A stretch of DNA of 18,072 nucleotides from Aliicoccus persicus_A (GTDB taxonomy: Bacteria; Bacillota; Bacilli; Staphylococcales; Salinicoccaceae), in the NCBI GenBank assembly GCA_020741755.1, contig DYYI01000060.1, forward strand, positions 1 through 18,072, given 5' to 3'. Shown here piece after piece: positions 14,586 to 18,072 of this stretch. The position numbers and the translations under genes are program-made. A model generated the notes under the pieces. The model was not told the origin of the DNA and made no database searches. It saw nothing but the letters and a program-made list of their open reading frames with translations. How positions within the stretch are numbered: position 1 is the first letter of the stretch; every line of letters starts with the position of its first letter.

Positions 14586-15020
14586 TTATTCTTCTTCGTC
14601 TTCTTCATCACCATTAACTTTTGTTAGTGTGTATGGTAATCCTGCAAGCTGCTCATTCATTGTTTCTTGTTCTGCAAGAACTTCCTCAGGCACGTCGTCT
14701 CCTTCAAGCGTCATGCCGACAATTTCACCTTCAATGACGTCACCACTTAAATCATCATATGAAAAAGTGAGTTCAATCGTAACATCTGACTCCGGATCAG
14801 ACCCTGTAATTATGATCTCATCATTTGTCACTTCGTAACTATCTCCAACTGATCCAGTCATTTCATTTACAGAGATTTCTCCGTCACTTCCAAAATCATA
14901 TGTACCAGAAAGCATACCATCCATTTCTAGCTCATACGTATTTCCTTCCAATTCATTCCCACTGCCACAAGCAGCAAGCATGACTGCCATTGATACACCT
15001 AATACCATTAATTTTCTCAT
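14586..15020 (-). CDS. Small secreted lipoprotein, paralogue 2 of a tandem triplet
   Basis: This 144-residue near-copy of paralogue 1 has signal peptide MRKLMVLGVSMAVMLAAC with lipobox LAAC (Cys18), then GNELEGNTYELEMDGMLSG, GDSYEVTNDEIIITGSDPES, TFSYDDLSGDVIEGEIVGM and LPYTLTKV. It adds a very acidic tail (DEEDEEE). Aligned changes from paralogue 1 are mostly conservative, which points to a recent tandem duplication with both copies kept functional. AGGAGG precedes ATG 15018-15020. A SigB-like promoter and its own terminator flank it. Function is unknown. Confidence 0.85.
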   Translation of the reverse strand: MRKLMVLGVSMAVMLAACGSGNELEGNTYELEMDGMLSGTYDFGSDGEISVNEMTGSVGDSYEVTNDEIIITGSDPESDVTIELTFSYDDLSGDVIEGEIVGMTLEGDDVPEEVLAEQETMNEQLAGLPYTLTKVNGDEEDEEE

Positions 15021-15050
15021 CGTTAGTTCCTCCTGTTGTGATAGTACGTT

Positions 15051-15077
15051 CTACCCAAAAAGTTACGACATAAAAAC
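15051..15077 (-). promoter_or_regulatory. SigB-like promoter of lipoprotein 2
   Basis: On the minus strand GTTTTT (15077-15072), 15 bp, GGGTAG (15056-15051). This fits the GTTTAA-N12-15-GGGTAT pattern of SigB promoters at 4 of 6 and 5 of 6 positions. Confidence 0.45.
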
Positions 15078-15082
15078 ATTAT

Positions 15083-15118
15083 ACTGTTTTTTTATCGTCT
15101 GGGGTCAGATAAAAAAGA
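15083..15118 (-). terminator. Possible weak AT-rich terminator after lipoprotein 3
   Basis: Just past the stop of the third lipoprotein, on the minus strand, TTTTTTATC pairs with GATAAAAAA, enclosing a short TCTG/CAGA element. There is no U-tract after the stem and the stem is mostly A-T, so read-through into paralogue 2 is possible. Confidence 0.3.
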
Positions 15119-15119
15119 G

Positions 15120-15536
15120 CTATTCTTCTACTTTAGTTAACGTGTACGGCGTCCCTGCAATCTCTTCATTCATCTGCTCTTGTTCTTCAATGGCTTCTTC
15201 AGTCATGTCGTCATTTTCGAGCGTGTATCCGAGCACTTCACCCTCAATGACATCTGCACTTAAGTCATCATATGAAAAAGCAAGGTTCAGCACATTGTCA
15301 TTAAACGGCGTCGTCATTGTTACTCTAAATTCGTCATCTGTAATTTCATAGCTTTCAGCAACTGTTTCCATTCCATCGTCAACAGAAATTTCGCCATCTT
15401 CACCAAACTCAAAAGTACCAGCAAATTCCCCATCAACTTCCATCGTATAACTATTTCCTTCGAGACTCTCTGCATCGCCACCACACGCAGCAAGCATGAC
15501 TGTCATCGAAGCACCTAATACCATTAATTTTTTCAT
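15120..15536 (-). CDS. Small secreted lipoprotein, paralogue 3 of a tandem triplet
   Basis: This 138-residue product has signal peptide MKKLMVLGASMTVMLAAC with lipobox LAAC (Cys18). The domain follows the same plan as its two neighbours (LEGNSYTMEVDG, AESYEITDDEFRVTM, AFSYDDLSADVIEGEVLGYT, TPYTLTKV) but is more diverged, with MTTPFNDNV replacing the SDPxSD loop. It is probably the older copy, or the first to split off. AGGAGG precedes ATG 15534-15536. The best SigB-like promoter of the three lies upstream. Function is unknown. Confidence 0.85.
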   Translation of the reverse strand: MKKLMVLGASMTVMLAACGGDAESLEGNSYTMEVDGEFAGTFEFGEDGEISVDDGMETVAESYEITDDEFRVTMTTPFNDNVLNLAFSYDDLSADVIEGEVLGYTLENDDMTEEAIEEQEQMNEEIAGTPYTLTKVEE

Positions 15537-15565
15537 AGTCGTTTCCTCCTATTTGATAGTTGGCT

Positions 15566-15590
15566 ATACCCTAGTGAATGTGGTTTAAAT
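15566..15590 (-). promoter_or_regulatory. SigB-like promoter of lipoprotein 3
   Basis: On the minus strand ATTTAA (15590-15585), 13 bp, GGGTAT (15571-15566). This differs from the SigB consensus GTTTAA-N12-15-GGGTAT at one base only and lies 30 bp before the start codon. Confidence 0.6.
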
Positions 15591-15616
15591 CTGAAAACGT
15601 TTTACTGTAGGTGCAC

Positions 15617-15653
15617 AAAAAACCGTGTGACTTTGTGATGAAGTCACACGGTT
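15617..15653 (-). terminator. Terminator of the exported protein gene at 15674
   Basis: A perfect 13-bp stem AACCGTGTGACTT / AAGTCACACGGTT (15621-15633, 15641-15653) has a 7-nt loop. On the minus strand it runs into six T. It lies 20 bp beyond the stop codon. Confidence 0.88.
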
Positions 15654-15673
15654 ATGATTATTAGTGAAAGCAA

Positions 15674-16624
15674 TTAGTCTTCTAATTCTAACTCTTCTTC
15701 ATAGTACACTTCATTGCTGACGATTTCTTGGACGCGAAGTACAAATGGTTGGTCTGGATCAATGACTTCCATCACTTTCGTCACTTCAACGGTCTCGCCA
15801 ACTTCTAAGTAATCTGTATTATAATATACATAAGTTTCCCCATCTTCATTCTCATGATCATACGATACACTAAGCACCGTTGAATAACCGACATCTTCAC
15901 TTTGCGATACTCTCAAATACTGATAATCCACTAATCCAATCGTGTTATACAATGTTTTTGGCGTCACATTATAAGTAACGAACAAAAAGTCGTCATCTAG
16001 TTCTGCACCTAAAATTTCTAAATAGACATGATTTGTTTCAATAATATTATCTCCACTTGGTGCTTCAACAGGCTCATCCGGCTCATCATTATAATCAAGC
16101 GAGTCGTTAAAATCCCATGTCGCTAAATGTTCACCAGATCCCATCCCCTTTAAGAACTGCGATTCATTTTGGTAGATATCCACTGGTGAGTTCGGATTAC
16201 TCAAATAAAAGTAACTATTTCCATACGTTTTTTGACCATCAAACGTAGGTTCAGACGCTCTTGACACTCGATGCGCATCATATTCATCACCACGTGCGGT
16301 TAGTGAAGAATATACAGCTGAAACCGGTTCATCGTCTTGTTCGACATTTATAAAAGTTTCTAATACACGCTGATCTAACGCATCAGGTGAATCTTCATAC
16401 TCATAGAACACATGCAGTTCCACCATTTTTAATCGCGTCACAACAACTTCATATGCAACGATATTCACTTCTACATCTTCAACAGTTACTGTAATCGGTT
16501 CTTCAAGTTCAATTAATGTGTGGCCAAGTTCGTGTTCATCAATATAGATGACTTCTGCATTTGCTTGAGTCGTGAAAAACAAGGCGCTCAGCATTATCGA
16601 CATTAACATGATGTATTTTTTCAT
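15674..16624 (-). CDS. Exported protein of unknown function
   Basis: This 316-residue product has a Sec signal peptide, MKKYIMLMSIMLSALFFTTQ, with a likely signal peptidase I cut after ANA (about residue 23). There is no lipobox and no second membrane segment, so it is secreted or wall-associated without an anchor. The mature part is acidic and strand-rich. Two stretches look alike in layout: EVNIVAYEVVVTRLKMVELHVFYEY (about 52-76) and LEILGAELDDDFLFVTYNVTP further on, suggesting two related beta domains joined by a D/E/P-rich linker near residue 190. It contains no cysteine in the mature protein and no catalytic motif I recognise. GAGAG is a modest ribosome binding site before ATG 16622-16624. 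A TATAAA -10 at 16673-16678 is the likely promoter. A strong terminator follows. Confidence 0.8.
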   Translation of the reverse strand: MKKYIMLMSIMLSALFFTTQANAEVIYIDEHELGHTLIELEEPITVTVEDVEVNIVAYEVVVTRLKMVELHVFYEYEDSPDALDQRVLETFINVEQDDEPVSAVYSSLTARGDEYDAHRVSRASEPTFDGQKTYGNSYFYLSNPNSPVDIYQNESQFLKGMGSGEHLATWDFNDSLDYNDEPDEPVEAPSGDNIIETNHVYLEILGAELDDDFLFVTYNVTPKTLYNTIGLVDYQYLRVSQSEDVGYSTVLSVSYDHENEDGETYVYYNTDYLEVGETVEVTKVMEVIDPDQPFVLRVQEIVSNEVYYEEELELED

Positions 16625-16957
16625 ATCATTCTCTCCATAATATTTTTCGTGCGGACGTTTAGAGTGACTTAATTTATACTTACACTTTTAGGTTCCTCTA
16701 TCATATCATCAGTACGAAAAATCTTCACTTTGTTTTGTGTTTTAGATTTGAAATAATTATTTGTGATTGAAATTTAATTTCTGACTTGATGGCTTTTTAT
16801 CAATTAATTTAAAACAACTATTTGTTGCAATTATTACAAAATTGTAGGAAAAATACGGCAATTTTGTGATTATTGTAGGATGGATTAATATTATGTAAAC
16901 AACTGCATGAAACTATGCTGTGAGTGGGTTTCACAGGTGCGTGCAATCTGAATTTAA
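16625..16957. other. Divergent intergenic region between the exported protein and the NERD gene
   Basis: The left part holds the leftward -10 TATAAA (16673-16678). The right part holds a 9-bp inverted repeat ACAAAATTG / CAATTTTGT (16836-16844, 16859-16867, 14-nt centre) that overlaps the -35 of the rightward promoter and could be an operator. I see no RNA gene or open frame of merit in between. Confidence 0.5.
16864..16891 (+). promoter_or_regulatory. Candidate promoter of the NERD-domain gene
   Basis: TTGTGA (16864-16869), a 16-bp spacer, TAATAT (16886-16891). The leader to the first start codon would be about 60 nt. The inverted repeat ending at 16867 overlaps the -35 box. Confidence 0.5.
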
Positions 16958-17851
16958 ATGTGTTATGACTGTATTATGACCAGAAAAAAATCACTGAATC
17001 ACATGCAACTCGATGTTCTGAATTATCGTGCAACCCTAGATGATAAAAATACTCAGTCGTTGCAAAAACTAGAAAACGGATATGAAGGAGAGCTTTTGTT
17101 CGATCAAGTTTTGGAACAGTATAAGAATCAGTACGATTTGATACATGTGAAAGATTTTCTTTTTAAATATGATGGAGGCAGCAAGGAAATTCAGATTGAT
17201 AATATCGTTATTTCGCACGACGTTTGCTATATTTTTGAAGTGAAGAAGTTTGCATTTAATTTGATGCTGGATGATCGGAATATGTTCTTTTATGAAGACG
17301 GTAGAGAGTGCACGATGTTAAATAATCAGAGTGAAAGGCAAATTGGAACCGTGCGCCAATTACTCAGTGAATGCGGGTACCCGATGGTAATCAATCATCG
17401 CATGGTTTTTATCAATCCGAATCAGACAGTGTATGGTGTGAAGAAAGACTCACCGATTTTGTTGCCCAATACGATGAAGGGATTTTTGGATCACCACATG
17501 AAGCCCAACCGCAAGGACTATCGCTTTTTAGAAGATGCGTTGAACGAAAGGCGTCTGCCGCGTTCTCGGTATGATACGTTTTATGAGATTGACTTGGATG
17601 TGTTGCGGAAGGGCGTATACTGTGCGGATTGTGCGACCCGTATGATCCGCAGATCGCGTTATAAGTATTCTTGCAATGGATGCGGCGCGAGGATCAGTAC
17701 TCTGGATGCGATTAAGTGTTTGATTCATGATATTCGAGTGCTGAATCCGGATTTCAAGATGACTTCTTTATTTTTGAGTCGATTGAGTGATGGGGAAATA
17801 TCAGGATCAGCAATACGTAAATATCGATTGAGAGGGAGTATTAAGTATTAG
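16958..17851 (+). CDS. NERD-domain (nuclease-related) protein with C-terminal zinc ribbon
   Basis: The 297-residue frame has a NERD domain at about 39-160. The putative restriction-endonuclease-fold residues are present: E43/E45 in GYEGELLF, D81 in EIQIDNIVIS and E94-V-K96 in YIFEVKKF, the D...ExK pattern. A linker region follows, then a zinc ribbon, C222-A-D-C225 and C239-N-G-C242, and a basic C-terminal tail, RKYRLRGSIKY. NERD proteins are thought to act in DNA processing, but few have known roles. The start is uncertain: ATG 16958 follows a stop, and neither it nor ATG 16976 or 17003 has a ribosome binding site. This is the only long plus-strand gene in the window. It ends 37 nt before repeat array C. 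Confidence 0.82.
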   Translation: MCYDCIMTRKKSLNHMQLDVLNYRATLDDKNTQSLQKLENGYEGELLFDQVLEQYKNQYDLIHVKDFLFKYDGGSKEIQIDNIVISHDVCYIFEVKKFAFNLMLDDRNMFFYEDGRECTMLNNQSERQIGTVRQLLSECGYPMVINHRMVFINPNQTVYGVKKDSPILLPNTMKGFLDHHMKPNRKDYRFLEDALNERRLPRSRYDTFYEIDLDVLRKGVYCADCATRMIRRSRYKYSCNGCGARISTLDAIKCLIHDIRVLNPDFKMTSLFLSRLSDGEISGSAIRKYRLRGSIKY

Positions 17852-17888
17852 ATAGGTAAGACTGGACTTTTGAATTACCGATAGTATT

Positions 17889-18072
17889 AAAGTGTTCCAC
17901 AGAACGGAAATCACAACGCTGTGGAACACTTTGAGTCGTGAACTGTTCCACAGAACGGAAAACGAGGCGCTGTGGAACACTTTGAGTCGTGAACTGTTCC
18001 ACAGAACGAAAAATGAGGCGCTGTGGAACACTTTGAGTCGTGAACTGTTCCACAGAACGGAAAACGAGGCGC
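17889..18072. repeat. Tandem hairpin repeat array C, running off the window
   Basis: Four units are visible, with GTTCC of each at 17894, 17945, 17996 and 18047, an exact 51-bp period. The first hairpin, AAAGTGTTCCACAG (17889-17902) with CTGTGGAACACTTT (17919-17932), is a perfect 14-bp stem. Between units, CTGTGGAACA pairs with TGTTCCACAG around CTTTGAGTCGTGAAC. On the minus strand the unit reads TGTGGAACA-GTTCACGACTCAAAG-TGTTCCACA, the same stem and loop type as array A at 2784-2984. So the two arrays are copies of one family in opposite orientation. The array starts 37 nt after the NERD gene stop and continues beyond the right edge. Confidence 0.9.

Noticed and set aside
17528..17728. Minus-strand frame inside the NERD gene
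   Set aside because: It is a shadow of the NERD coding sequence. The sense frame has a zinc ribbon and nuclease-fold motifs, and the antisense frame has nothing recognisable.
17807..18053. Open frames across array C on the minus strand with EQFTTQSVPQ repeats
   Set aside because: Same artefact of the 51-bp period. The peptide resembles that of array A only because the DNA repeats are related.

Overview
The window looks like chromosomal DNA of a low-GC Gram-positive bacterium. Strong AGGAGG-type ribosome binding sites, LAAC lipoboxes, frequent TTG/GTG starts, very acidic exported proteins and GGGTAT promoter boxes (the SigB type) suggest a halotolerant member of the Staphylococcaceae, such as Salinicoccus or Jeotgalicoccus. 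The genus is an inference. I see no tRNA, rRNA or insertion sequence.

Layout. (1) 1-2349, minus strand: a TetR regulator, an ABC ATPase and an ABC-2 permease (cut by the left edge) form an export operon, with a perfect palindromic operator just upstream. (2) 2362-3060: a terminator-like hairpin, then a tandem array of about 12 units of 51-52 bp made of alternating inverted half-sites. (3) 3068-7550: an acidic lipoprotein, a 994-residue STAND-type P-loop ATPase with helical repeats, decayed gene fragments (a phnD-like lipoprotein start and a membrane-protein end), a second short repeat array with a different stem, and a small membrane protein. (4) 7632-12646: a six-gene operon (DUF2848-like protein, nitrilase-family amidohydrolase, TRAP transporter DctP-DctQ-DctM, FCD-type GntR regulator) with a clear promoter whose -10 overlaps an ATGTATACAT palindrome. 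It reads as self-regulated uptake and hydrolysis of an unidentified carboxylate or amide. A cupin and a J-domain-like coiled-coil protein lie upstream. (5) 14043-16624: three tandem paralogous small lipoproteins, each with a GGGTA(T/G) promoter box, two of them followed by near-identical terminators, and then a larger exported protein. (6) 16958-17851, plus strand: a NERD-domain protein with a C-terminal zinc ribbon. (7) 17889-18072: a third repeat array, inverted relative to the first and running off the window.

The most unusual signal is the repeat family. Three arrays lie within 18 kb, all with a 51-52 bp period. Each is built from stems whose sequence differs between arrays (GGAGTAAC, TGTGGAAC, TTGGCAG) while complementarity is kept, around a loop of type GTnnACnnnnCAAAG. 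Each starts just 3' of a stop codon, in the same orientation relative to that gene. The gene-proximal hairpin can act as an intrinsic terminator, clearly so in the second array. I do not recognise it as a named family. A second theme is expansion of one small lipoprotein domain to at least three, probably four, copies.
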